Shown one piece after another: positions 1 to 6,454 of a stretch of DNA of 7,283 bases (position 1 is its first letter; every line of letters begins with the position of its first letter). The notes beneath the pieces were generated by a model that was not told where the DNA came from, did not search any database, and worked only from the letters and a program-made list of their open reading frames with translations. The stretch spans positions 1-7,283 of the forward strand of contig JACCTJ010000284.1 in the NCBI GenBank assembly GCA_013812485.1, given 5' to 3'. A program made the translations under genes and the position numbers. Source of the stretch: Thermoleophilaceae bacterium. GTDB lineage: Bacteria; Actinomycetota; Thermoleophilia; Solirubrobacterales; Thermoleophilaceae.

Positions 1-795
1 TCCCTGCTCGCCCGCGTCCCGCTCGTGGTCACCGCGCACGGGACCGACGTCCGCAACATCGGCCGCGTCCGCGGGATCGCGACGCTCTCCCGGGTCACGG
101 TCGGGCGGGCCGAAAAGGTCGTCGCCGTCTCGAATTTCCTCCGGCGCGGCCTGATCGAGCGCCTTGCGCTCCCCGCCGACAAGGTCGAGGTCGTCGACTC
201 GGGGGTCGATCTCGAGCACTTCCGGGGCGCCGACCCCGTACCGGCGCGCCGCCGGCTCGGCCTGGCGGGGGCGGGCCCGTTCTACCTGTGTGTCGGAACG
301 CTCGACGCGCGCAAGAACGTCGTGGCGCTGACCGAGGCCTTCGAGCGGCTCGGCACCGGTCAGCTGATCCTCGTCGGGGACGGGCCGCTGCGCGCGCGCG
401 TCGAGGGCCGGCCAGGCGTCCGGCTGGTCGGCCGGGTCCCGCACGCCGAGATCCCGGATTGGATCGCCGCCTGCAACGTGCTCTGCCAGCCCTCGCTCGA
501 GGAGCCCTTCGGGCAGGCTCTCCTCGAGGCCATGGCCTGCGAGCGCCCGGTGCTCGCCACCTCGGTCGGTGGGCCGCCGGAGTTCGTCACCCCCGAGTCG
601 GGCGTACTCGTCGATCCCGACAGCGTCGAGTCGATCCGCGCGGGGCTCGAACGGGCGGCGGCGCTGCCGTCTCCCAACCCGGCGGCGCGCGAGGCCGCCG
701 CGGAGCACGACGTGCGCCTCCAGGCCGCCAGGGTCGCGCGCGTCCTGGCCGAGGCGCGCGACGCGTACGCCTCCCGGAGGCGCCGGAGAGCCTGA
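1..795 (+). CDS. Glycosyltransferase family 4 (GT-B fold), 3' part of the gene
   Basis: This reading frame is open from the first base, so the gene starts before the window; 264 residues remain. Family 4 enzymes transfer a sugar from a nucleotide-sugar donor to a lipid, glycan or small-molecule acceptor, usually at the cytoplasmic face of the membrane. The start of the fragment holds the HGTD loop of the N-terminal Rossmann domain (bases 34-45). The donor domain begins near base 280 with the strand FYLCVGTLDARKN, whose Arg-Lys is the usual phosphate-contacting pair. The family signature EEPFGQALLE (499-528), with the conserved ExFGxxxxE glutamates, follows, and then the PVLATSVGGPPEFV segment. 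The end is Arg-rich. Donor and acceptor cannot be read from the sequence. About 80-110 N-terminal residues are probably missing, judging by the usual 350-400 residue length. The fold assignment is firm; the specific reaction is unknown. Confidence 0.9.
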   Translation, partial: SLLARVPLVVTAHGTDVRNIGRVRGIATLSRVTVGRAEKVVAVSNFLRRGLIERLALPADKVEVVDSGVDLEHFRGADPVPARRRLGLAGAGPFYLCVGTLDARKNVVALTEAFERLGTGQLILVGDGPLRARVEGRPGVRLVGRVPHAEIPDWIAACNVLCQPSLEEPFGQALLEAMACERPVLATSVGGPPEFVTPESGVLVDPDSVESIRAGLERAAALPSPNPAAREAAAEHDVRLQAARVARVLAEARDAYASRRRRRA

Positions 796-804
796 CGCCG
801 GCGC
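780..804 (+). terminator. Possible hairpin over the glycosyltransferase stop codon
   Basis: A perfect 7-bp inverted repeat (GCGCCGG at 780-786, CCGGCGC at 798-804) encloses an 11-nt loop that contains the TGA stop. No T-run follows, so it is at best an atypical terminator. Chance GC-rich stems are common in DNA of this composition. Confidence 0.2.
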
Positions 805-832
805 AGACCCTCGAAGCGACCGCTGCCGCGGA

Positions 833-838
833 TAGACT
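833..838 (+). promoter_or_regulatory. Candidate -10 box (TAGACT) upstream of corA
   Basis: TAGACT fits the actinobacterial TAnnnT -10 pattern and lies in the 78-bp gap between the glycosyltransferase and corA. No good -35 hexamer is seen 16-18 bp upstream. A transcription start about 7 nt downstream would fall near 845. That is only a few bases before an ATG at 849 and about 29 bases before the corA ATG at 874. This is pattern evidence only. Confidence 0.35.
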
Positions 839-873
839 CGTGAGAGCCATGACCGAGGAACCGTCGAGACGCG

Positions 874-1866
874 ATGCCGAACCTTCCGAAGCCTCGCCTC
901 AGGCGATCAGCGCCCGCCCTGGTCGACGGTCGCTCGTCCGCCCCGACTGAGCCTCGGGTCGAGCAGGTCGAGCTCGGCGGCCTGCGCTGGATCAACATCG
1001 AGCAGCCCGGTGCGGCCGATCTCGCCTGGCTCGAGGAGCACTTCGACTTCCACCCGCTCGCGCACGAGGACATCCGTTCGCGCAACCAGCGCCCCAAGAT
1101 CGACGAGTACGACGACTACCTGTTGATTGTCCTCAACTTCCCGGTCTTCGACAAGCAGGTCGGGCGGTTGAACGCCGCCGAGCTCGACGTCTTCGTCGGT
1201 CCGGACTTCCTTATCACCATCCCCAACGTGGCTCTTCAGCCCGTCGAGTACCTGTTCGAGCGCTGCCGGGCCTCCGAGGAGGTCCGCGAGCAGCTCCTCT
1301 CGCGTGGCGCCGGTTACCTGCTCTACCGGATCGTCGACGACTCCTTCGACTACTGCTTCCCGATGCTGCGCAAGATGGGCCACAAGCTCGACGACATCGA
1401 GGGCGACGTCTTCGAGGGCCGCTCCGAGGAGGTCGTGCGCGACATCTCGAACGTCAAGCAGGAGATCATCAACTTCCGCAAGATCATCCGTCCTCAGCGC
1501 TCGGTCCTGCCCGACCTCGAGCGCACCAAGGCCCGCTACCTGTCCGGAGACCTCGACATCTACTTCGACGACATCCGCGACGCCTCCGAGCGGATCTGGG
1601 ACATGCTCGAGAACTACAAGGAGGTCGTCGAAGCCCTCGAGGACACGAACGAGTCGGTGCTCTCGCACCGGGTGAACGACATCCTGCGGGTGCTGACCGG
1701 CGTGAGCGCGATCCTCCTGCCGCTGACGCTGGTGGCGAGCATCTGGGGGATGAACGTCCGCGTGCCGGGTGAGGGCGATCTGAGCGGGTTCTTTGTCGTC
1801 CTCGCCGGCATGCTCGTGCTGTTCGTGGCCATGCTCACGTACTTCCGCCGGCGCGGCTGGCTGTAG
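874..1866 (+). CDS. corA: CorA-family magnesium/divalent cation transporter
   Basis: The product has 330 residues, close to the usual 310-370 of CorA, a homopentameric inner-membrane channel that admits Mg2+ (or Co2+/Ni2+). Residues 1 to about 28 are a variable Arg/Pro-rich tail. Residues 29-260 form the cytoplasmic alpha/beta funnel domain and the long helix leading to the pore. Two C-terminal membrane helices follow (about 271-290 and 305-324). Between them is the selectivity motif GMN (292-294), here preceded by Trp where many homologues have Tyr or Phe. The protein ends in a basic tail (FRRRGWL), as expected for a cytoplasmic C-terminus. ATG 874 is the only ATG/GTG between the in-frame stop at 850-852 and the conserved domain. 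It has no well-spaced Shine-Dalgarno: GAGGA at 855-859 is 14 nt away. The ion specificity cannot be told from the sequence. Confidence 0.93.
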   Translation: MPNLPKPRLRRSAPALVDGRSSAPTEPRVEQVELGGLRWINIEQPGAADLAWLEEHFDFHPLAHEDIRSRNQRPKIDEYDDYLLIVLNFPVFDKQVGRLNAAELDVFVGPDFLITIPNVALQPVEYLFERCRASEEVREQLLSRGAGYLLYRIVDDSFDYCFPMLRKMGHKLDDIEGDVFEGRSEEVVRDISNVKQEIINFRKIIRPQRSVLPDLERTKARYLSGDLDIYFDDIRDASERIWDMLENYKEVVEALEDTNESVLSHRVNDILRVLTGVSAILLPLTLVASIWGMNVRVPGEGDLSGFFVVLAGMLVLFVAMLTYFRRRGWL

Positions 1867-1882
1867 CGCGCGCTCCGCGCGC
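1866..1882. terminator. GC hairpin between convergent genes, candidate bidirectional terminator
   Basis: A perfect 7-bp stem (GCGCGCG at 1866-1872, CGCGCGC at 1876-1882) with a CTC loop starts at the last base of the corA stop codon. It ends 5 bp before the stop of the opposing membrane gene. No T-run flanks it on either strand, so intrinsic termination would be of the U-less type sometimes proposed for high-GC actinobacteria. Its position between converging stops is the main support. Confidence 0.4.
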
Positions 1883-1887
1883 CGGGT

Positions 1888-3450
1888 TCAGCCGCCGCGG
1901 GAGCCGGGGGTGAGGAGCTGGTCGACCGGCGCGTACTCGTCGGTGAGGACCGCCGCGCCGCCCGCGAAGCGCTCGAGCCGCCGACCTGCCGCGACGACCT
2001 CCCTCGTCCCGCGCCCGGAGATCCGGCCGCGAATCCGCTCGAGCGGCAGCGGCGCCTGCGAGGCGAGCAGCACGAAGTTGCCTCCGGAGCTTCCATCCAA
2101 CAGCTCGGGCGGCGCCACCAGCGCGACGTGGCGGAAGCCGCGGGCCAGCGTCCGCGCCTCGGCGCGCGCGAAGTCGGCCGGCGGGAAGTCGATGACGTTG
2201 AGCGCGTAGACCCCGCGGGGGCGAAGCGCGCTCCGAATCTCGCGGACGACCTCGAGTGTGGTCAGGTGCCAGGGCACGGCCACTCCTCCGAAGGCGTCGC
2301 CGACGACGAGGTCGAAGGCGCCCCGGCGCGCCTCGCCCAGGGCCACGCGCGCGTCGCCCGTGCGCACGCGCAGGGCGGGACCGGTTCGCAGCCCGAGGCG
2401 CTCGCGCGCGAGCGCCGGGAGCGCCGGGTCGAGCTCGAGCACGAGCGAGCGCGATCCGGGCCGCGTAGCGGCCAGGTAACGCGGCAGGGTGAAGCCCCCG
2501 CCGCCGACGTGGAGGGCGTCGAGGGGCTCGCGCGCCGGGCGCATGACGTCGATCGTGTCGCCGATCAGCCGGGCGTAGTCGAACTCGAGGTGTCTCGGGT
2601 CGGCGAGGTCGACGTAGGAGTGGCGCAGGGTGTCGAGGCGCAGCAGGCGGCCGCTCGGGCGGCCCGGGTCGGCCTCGACGCGGGCGCAATAGTAGGCACT
2701 CTCGACCTGGCAGCGGTCGCCCACGGCGACGCCGATGCCGGCGAGGGCCAGCGCTACGGCCACTGCGCCGAGCGTCCCGGCGCCGACCCGTCTGCGGCCG
2801 CTCGCGGCGAGGAGCACGCCGAGGGCGATCCCGGCCGCGATCAGAGTCCCGCCGAGCGCGAGCACGATCGGCGTGGCGCCGAGCTCGGCGACCAGCGCGA
2901 AGCCGGTGACGAAGGTTCCGACGAGCGCCCCCGCGGTCCCGAGCGCCGACAGCCGCCCAACGACCGAGCCGGTCTCGCGCAGGCTGGCGAGCTGGAGCTT
3001 GACCACCGTGGGGCTGATCGCGCTCAGCACCGCCGCGGGCGGGAAGAAGCCGAACAGGGCGAGCAGGAGGATCGCGCTCGCGTCGGCGCGCGCGAGCGCG
3101 AGCTCCCCGAGCCCGCGCACGAGCGGCAGCGTGGCCAGGGCGAGCAGCCCGCCGGCCACGAGCACCGGGCCGAGCATTCTGCGCGGCTCGATCAGGTCGG
3201 CGACCCGGCCGCCGGCCCAGGTACCGAAGGCGATGCCGGCGAGGACGACCCCGATGATCGCCGTGTACGTCTCGAGGGTGACGCCGACGAAGGGTGCGAG
3301 CAGGCGCACGGCCAGGATCTCGAGCACGAGCACAGAGCCCGAGGCGAAGAACACGAGCGCCCCGGCGAGCGGTCCGGGAAGCGGGGCGTACCGGCGGGGA
3401 TCCGGCGAGGCCGCTCCGGGCGGAGCGTCTTGAGAGGTCGAGGTCGTCAC
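1888..3450 (-). CDS. Membrane protein fused to a spermidine-synthase-like domain
   Basis: With the GTG at 3450 the product has 520 residues. The N-terminal half (about 25-245) holds roughly seven hydrophobic segments separated by short basic loops, such as VFFASGSVLVLEILAVRLLA and IIGVVLAGIAFGTWAGGRVA. The C-terminal half is a Rossmann domain related to spermidine synthase. It shows the nucleotide-binding loop VGGGGFTLPR (315-324), the acidic strand end LVLELDP (337-343), TGDARVAL (364-371), and GDAFGG (384-389) where polyamine synthases have the catalytic DSSDP-type motif. The signature LTDEYAPVDQLL (502-513) is near the end. Such fused MFS/spermidine-synthase-like proteins are widespread, but their substrates are mostly unproven. 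The first Asp of the catalytic motif is kept while the rest differs, so real aminopropyl transfer is doubtful. A longer start, GTG 3489, would add MCGRLPSRGTALL and leave almost no room for divergent promoters, so 3450 is preferred. Confidence 0.85.
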   Translation of the reverse strand: MTTSTSQDAPPGAASPDPRRYAPLPGPLAGALVFFASGSVLVLEILAVRLLAPFVGVTLETYTAIIGVVLAGIAFGTWAGGRVADLIEPRRMLGPVLVAGGLLALATLPLVRGLGELALARADASAILLLALFGFFPPAAVLSAISPTVVKLQLASLRETGSVVGRLSALGTAGALVGTFVTGFALVAELGATPIVLALGGTLIAAGIALGVLLAASGRRRVGAGTLGAVAVALALAGIGVAVGDRCQVESAYYCARVEADPGRPSGRLLRLDTLRHSYVDLADPRHLEFDYARLIGDTIDVMRPAREPLDALHVGGGGFTLPRYLAATRPGSRSLVLELDPALPALARERLGLRTGPALRVRTGDARVALGEARRGAFDLVVGDAFGGVAVPWHLTTLEVVREIRSALRPRGVYALNVIDFPPADFARAEARTLARGFRHVALVAPPELLDGSSGGNFVLLASQAPLPLERIRGRISGRGTREVVAAGRRLERFAGGAAVLTDEYAPVDQLLTPGSRGG

Positions 3451-3470
3451 GAGGAGGGCGGTTCCCCGCG

Positions 3471-3476
3471 AGGGTA
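3471..3476 (-). promoter_or_regulatory. Weak candidate -10 box for the minus-strand membrane gene
   Basis: On the minus strand TACCCT (3476 down to 3471) fits TAnnnT and lies 20 nt before the preferred GTG at 3450, giving a predicted leader of about 14 nt. No -35 match is visible. It would support the 3450 start over 3489, because it lies inside the longer reading. A six-base degenerate match is weak evidence. Confidence 0.2.
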
Positions 3477-3489
3477 GGCGCCCGCACAC

Positions 3490-3495
3490 TAGAGT
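3490..3495 (+). promoter_or_regulatory. -10 box (TAGAGT) for a probably leaderless HIT-gene transcript
   Basis: TAGAGT fits the TAnnnT pattern and ends 8 nt before the GTG start at 3504. Transcription would therefore begin at or within a base or two of the start codon. No Shine-Dalgarno precedes that GTG, as expected for a leaderless message. No clear -35 is present, which is common for actinobacterial promoters. This is probably the promoter of the five-gene run that follows. Confidence 0.5.
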
Positions 3496-3503
3496 GCCGT
3501 CGC

Positions 3504-4004
3504 GTGGCCGAAGAGCGACTGTGGGCCCCCTGGCGCCTCGACTACATCCGCGGCCCGGGGCCTGAGGAATGCATCTTCTGCCGGGCGATGTCAGGCTCCG
3601 GCGGCGATGACGAGGCGAACCTCGTCGTCCACCGCGGGCGGCGCTGCTTCCTGCTCCTGAACGCCTTTCCCTACACGAGCGGACACGTGATGATCGCCCC
3701 CTTCGAGCATGTGCCGTCGATCGAGGCGCTCGACCCGCCGGCGCTCACCGAGCTCATGACCCTCAGTCAGCGCGCGCTCGCCGCCCTGCGGGAGTCCTAC
3801 CGCCCCCAGGGCTTCAACCTCGGCATCAACCAGGGCAAGGTCGCGGGTGCGGGTATCGAGGACCACGTTCACCTGCACGTCGTTCCGCGCTGGGGCGGCG
3901 ACACCAACTTCATGACCGCGGTCGGCGACGCCCGGGTGCTGCCCCAGACGCTCGAGGACTCGTGGGCCGAGCTGCGCGAGCGCTTCGCACAGACGCAAGG
4001 ATGA
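3504..4004 (+). CDS. HIT-domain nucleotide phosphorylase/hydrolase, Ap4A phosphorylase-like
   Basis: The product is a 166-residue histidine-triad protein. The catalytic triad is HVHLHVV (121-127), preceded by the nucleotide-binding segment GFNLGINQG (103-111) and followed by PRWGGDTNF (128-136). That last segment, and the N-terminal LWAPWRLDYI (6-15), closely recall the mycobacterial Ap4A phosphorylase group. CIFC (23-26) is the Cys pair that, with histidines, often binds structural zinc in this family. LLNAFPYTSGHVMIAP (51-66) is the conserved core strand. Members split dinucleoside polyphosphates or nucleotide phosphoramidates in the cytoplasm; the exact substrate is inferred, not shown. 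GTG 3504 was chosen because it lies 8 nt after a TAnnnT box and just before the conserved LWAPW segment. Upstream extension in this frame would run into the divergent gene. The stop overlaps the next start (ATGA). Confidence 0.9.
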   Translation: MAEERLWAPWRLDYIRGPGPEECIFCRAMSGSGGDDEANLVVHRGRRCFLLLNAFPYTSGHVMIAPFEHVPSIEALDPPALTELMTLSQRALAALRESYRPQGFNLGINQGKVAGAGIEDHVHLHVVPRWGGDTNFMTAVGDARVLPQTLEDSWAELRERFAQTQG

Positions 4005-5380
4005 GCGACGTCGACCCCGCCATCTTCAAGGCCTACGACGTTCGGGGCGTCTATCCCGACGAGCTCGACGAGGACGTCGCCCGGCGCATCGGCCGCGCGT
4101 TCGCGCGACTGCTGGCCGAAAGCGAAGGGAAGCCGGCGGGGGAGCTGCGCGTCGGCCTCGGGCGCGACATGCGCCTCCAGGCCGAGGAAATGGCGGCGGC
4201 CTACGCCGACGGGCTGCGCGAGGCCGGCGCGAGCGTGCTCGACGTCGGCCAGGTCGGAACCGAGCAGCTCTACTTCGCGGTCGGCTCGCGCGACCTCGAC
4301 GGCGGCCTGGCCTGCACGGCGTCGCACAACCCCGCGAAGTACACCGGCGCGAAGCTCGTGCGCCGCGGGGCGCTTCCGCTCTCCGGCGACTCCGGGATCG
4401 GCGAGCTGCGCGAGCTCGTGCTCGCCGACGAGCCGGCGCCGGGCTCGGAGCGGGGCGGCTACGAGACCGGGGACGTGACCGAGGAGTTCGGACGGCACGC
4501 TCTGGGCTTCATCGAGTCCGGCGCGGTCCGGCCCATGAAGGTCGTCCTCGACGGGGGCAACGGCATGGCCGGCCCCATGGTCGGCCCGCTACTCGACGGC
4601 CTGCCACTCGAGCGCGTCGAGACCTACTGGACCCCGGACGGGCGCTTCCCCGACCACGAGCCCAATCCGCTGCTCGAGGAGAACCGCCGCTTCGTCATCG
4701 ATCGCGTGCTCTCCGAAGGGGCGGAGCTCGGGATCGCGTGGGACGGCGACGCGGACCGCTGCTTCTTCATCGACGACACCGGCCGCTTCGTCGAGGGCGA
4801 CTTCCTCACCGCCCTGCTCGCCGAGTCGATCCTCGCCAAGGAGGCGGGCGCGACCGTGCTCTACGACGTGCGCGCGAGCCGCGCCGTGCGCGACATCGTC
4901 GAGCGCGCCGGAGGCACGGCGCTCGTCAACCGCGTCGGCCACGCCTTCTTCAAGGGACGCATGCGCGAGACCGGCGCGGCGTTCGGCGGCGAGGTCTCGG
5001 GCCACTACTACTTCCGCGACTTCTACTGCGCCGACTCCGGGGCGATCCCCGCGCTGCTCGTCCTCGAGCTGCTCTCGCGCGAGGAGAAGAGGCTGAGCGA
5101 CCTGCTCGCGCCCCTGCTCGAGCGCTACTTCGTGTCGGGCGAGATCAACTCGACGGTCGAGGAGGGCGAGGAGAAGATGGCGGAGCTGGGCGAGCGCTAC
5201 GAGCGGGCCGGCGCCGAGATCGGATGGCTCGACGGCGTGTCGGTCGACTTCGAGGACTGGCACTTCAACGTCCGTCCCTCGAACACCGAGCCGCTCCTGC
5301 GCCTGAACCTCGAGTCGCTCGTCTCCGCCGAGGACATGGAGCAGCGCCGCGACGAGGTGCTGGGCCTGATCCGAGCTTGA
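4001..5380 (+). CDS. manB: Phosphomannomutase/phosphoglucomutase
   Basis: This 459-residue alpha-D-phosphohexomutase interconverts mannose 6- and 1-phosphate and/or the glucose phosphates. It feeds GDP-mannose or UDP-glucose synthesis for envelope glycans. All four family landmarks are present in order: FKAYDVRG at the N-terminus (9-16), the phosphoserine loop TASHNP (106-111, Ser108), the metal loop DGDADR (248-253), and the sugar-specificity loop GEVSGH (330-335). The phosphate-binding loop RPSNTEP (425-431) closes domain 4. The length is typical and the enzyme looks intact. GEVSGH is the form seen in dual-specificity PMM/PGM enzymes, so the preferred sugar is left open. ATG 4001 overlaps the HIT stop (ATGA) and begins MSDVDPAIFKAYD, right at the conserved domain. 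An upstream GTG at 3962 is unnecessary. AAGG abuts the ATG too closely to be a normal ribosome site, so coupling to the HIT gene is likely. Confidence 0.94.
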   Translation: MSDVDPAIFKAYDVRGVYPDELDEDVARRIGRAFARLLAESEGKPAGELRVGLGRDMRLQAEEMAAAYADGLREAGASVLDVGQVGTEQLYFAVGSRDLDGGLACTASHNPAKYTGAKLVRRGALPLSGDSGIGELRELVLADEPAPGSERGGYETGDVTEEFGRHALGFIESGAVRPMKVVLDGGNGMAGPMVGPLLDGLPLERVETYWTPDGRFPDHEPNPLLEENRRFVIDRVLSEGAELGIAWDGDADRCFFIDDTGRFVEGDFLTALLAESILAKEAGATVLYDVRASRAVRDIVERAGGTALVNRVGHAFFKGRMRETGAAFGGEVSGHYYFRDFYCADSGAIPALLVLELLSREEKRLSDLLAPLLERYFVSGEINSTVEEGEEKMAELGERYERAGAEIGWLDGVSVDFEDWHFNVRPSNTEPLLRLNLESLVSAEDMEQRRDEVLGLIRA

Positions 5381-6444
5381 GCGACGTGGAAGCCGCCCGC
5401 TCCACGCCGCCCGACGAGGACGCCTTCGCGCCGGCTGCCGCCGCGGGCATTCACCGCCTCAGCATCCCGACGCCCTTCGCGGTAGGGCGCGTGAACGTCT
5501 ACGTGATCGAGGACGAGCCGCTCACCCTCGTCGACACCGGCCCCAACTCCGGCAGCTCGCTCGACGAGCTCGAGCGCGGGCTGGGCGCTCTCGGCCACTC
5601 GATCGCCGACCTCGAGCTCGTGATCCTGACCCACCAGCACATCGACCACCTCGGTCTCGTCGACGTCATTCGTCGCCGGTCGGGGGCCGAGGTCGCGACG
5701 AGCGAGGTGGCGAGGCCGTACGTCGAGCGTTACAGCGAGGAGGCGGCCGCCGACGACGCCTTCGCCGTCGAGCTGATGCGCCGCCACGGGATCCCCGCCG
5801 AGACCGCGCGCGCTCTCCAGTCGGTGTCGCAGGCCTTCCGGGCATGGGGCGCGCAGACGACGGTGGACCGAGTGCTGCGCGACGGCGAGCGGATCGAGAT
5901 GCGCGACCGGACGCTCGAGGTGGCCTACCGCCCCGGTCACTCCCCTTCCGACACGGTCTTCCACGACGCCGCGCGGCGCCTCCTGATCGGGGGCGACCAT
6001 CTGCTCAAGGACATCTCCTCGAACCCGCTGATCACCCGCCCCCGTGGCGGCGGGCAACGCACGCAGACGCTCGTCCTCTACCTCGAGTCCCTGCGCCGGA
6101 CTCGGGCGATGGACCTCGCCCTCGTGCTGCCCGGTCACGGCGACCCCGTCAGCGACCATCGCGGGCTGATCGACGCTCGCCTGGCGCTGCACGAGCGCCG
6201 TGCGGCTAAGCTCGAGCGCTTGATCCGGGAGCGACCACGTACCGCCCACGAGCTCGCCCACTGCCTCTGGGGCGACGTCGCGCTCACCCAGGCCTACCTC
6301 ACGCTCTCCGAGGTGCTCGGCCACACCGATCTGCTCATGAACGCCGGCCGGGTGCGCGAGGAGGAGCCGGACGGCGTCGTCCGTTTCGCAGCCGCCGCAG
6401 CCGCCGGGCGAGTAGATCGGCCGAGCCTGGGAACAGAGGTCTGA
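5377..6444 (+). CDS. Metallo-beta-lactamase-fold hydrolase with C-terminal winged helix
   Basis: The product has 355 residues from the TTG at 5377. The zinc site is complete: THQHIDH (85-91) supplies His86, His88, Asp90 and His91; PGHS has His188; GGDH has the bridging Asp207; and PGHGDP has His254. The strand VNVYVIEDEPLTLVDTG (39-55) opens the fold. After the catalytic domain, residues 265-340 (ERRAAKLERLIRERPRTAHE onwards) match the winged-helix module attached to LACTB2-like and related cytosolic hydrolases. The end is Ala-rich. Relatives include thioesterases, glyoxalase-II-like enzymes and nucleases, so the substrate is unknown. There is no signal peptide, so it is not a secreted beta-lactamase. 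The TTG overlaps the phosphomannomutase stop (TTGA); GTG 5386, three codons later, is an equally reasonable start. Confidence 0.88.
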   Translation: MSDVEAARSTPPDEDAFAPAAAAGIHRLSIPTPFAVGRVNVYVIEDEPLTLVDTGPNSGSSLDELERGLGALGHSIADLELVILTHQHIDHLGLVDVIRRRSGAEVATSEVARPYVERYSEEAAADDAFAVELMRRHGIPAETARALQSVSQAFRAWGAQTTVDRVLRDGERIEMRDRTLEVAYRPGHSPSDTVFHDAARRLLIGGDHLLKDISSNPLITRPRGGGQRTQTLVLYLESLRRTRAMDLALVLPGHGDPVSDHRGLIDARLALHERRAAKLERLIRERPRTAHELAHCLWGDVALTQAYLTLSEVLGHTDLLMNAGRVREEEPDGVVRFAAAAAAGRVDRPSLGTEV

Positions 6445-6454
6445 TGGGGCCCGA

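Noticed and set aside
907..1668. 253-residue minus-strand frame opposite corA
   Set aside because: Its Val/Asp/Leu-rich composition mirrors the corA codons, and corA carries complete family motifs on the other strand.
2128..3477. Long open plus-strand frame (449 residues) opposite the membrane/spermidine-synthase gene
   Set aside because: Its composition is low-complexity Arg/Gly/Ala/Glu with no recognisable motif. It is the expected antisense by-product of GC-biased third positions, while the minus strand encodes clear helices and a Rossmann motif.
1835..3487. 550-residue minus-strand frame overlapping the membrane gene in another phase
   Set aside because: It is Arg/Pro-rich throughout with no membrane or enzyme signature, so it is a shadow of the real gene.
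3487..3496. Palindrome CACT-AG-AGTG over the HIT -10 box as an operator
   Set aside because: The 4-bp arms do not extend outward and could easily arise by chance; there is no second copy nearby.
3294..3503. N-terminal extension of the HIT protein in the same frame
   Set aside because: The extra residues are Arg/Gly-rich and would overlap the divergent membrane gene; GTG 3504 with the TAGAGT box is a better start.
4738..5376. N-terminal extension of the MBL hydrolase frame into the phosphomannomutase gene
   Set aside because: The extra residues are an Arg-rich out-of-frame reading of phosphomannomutase; the real domain begins after 5377.
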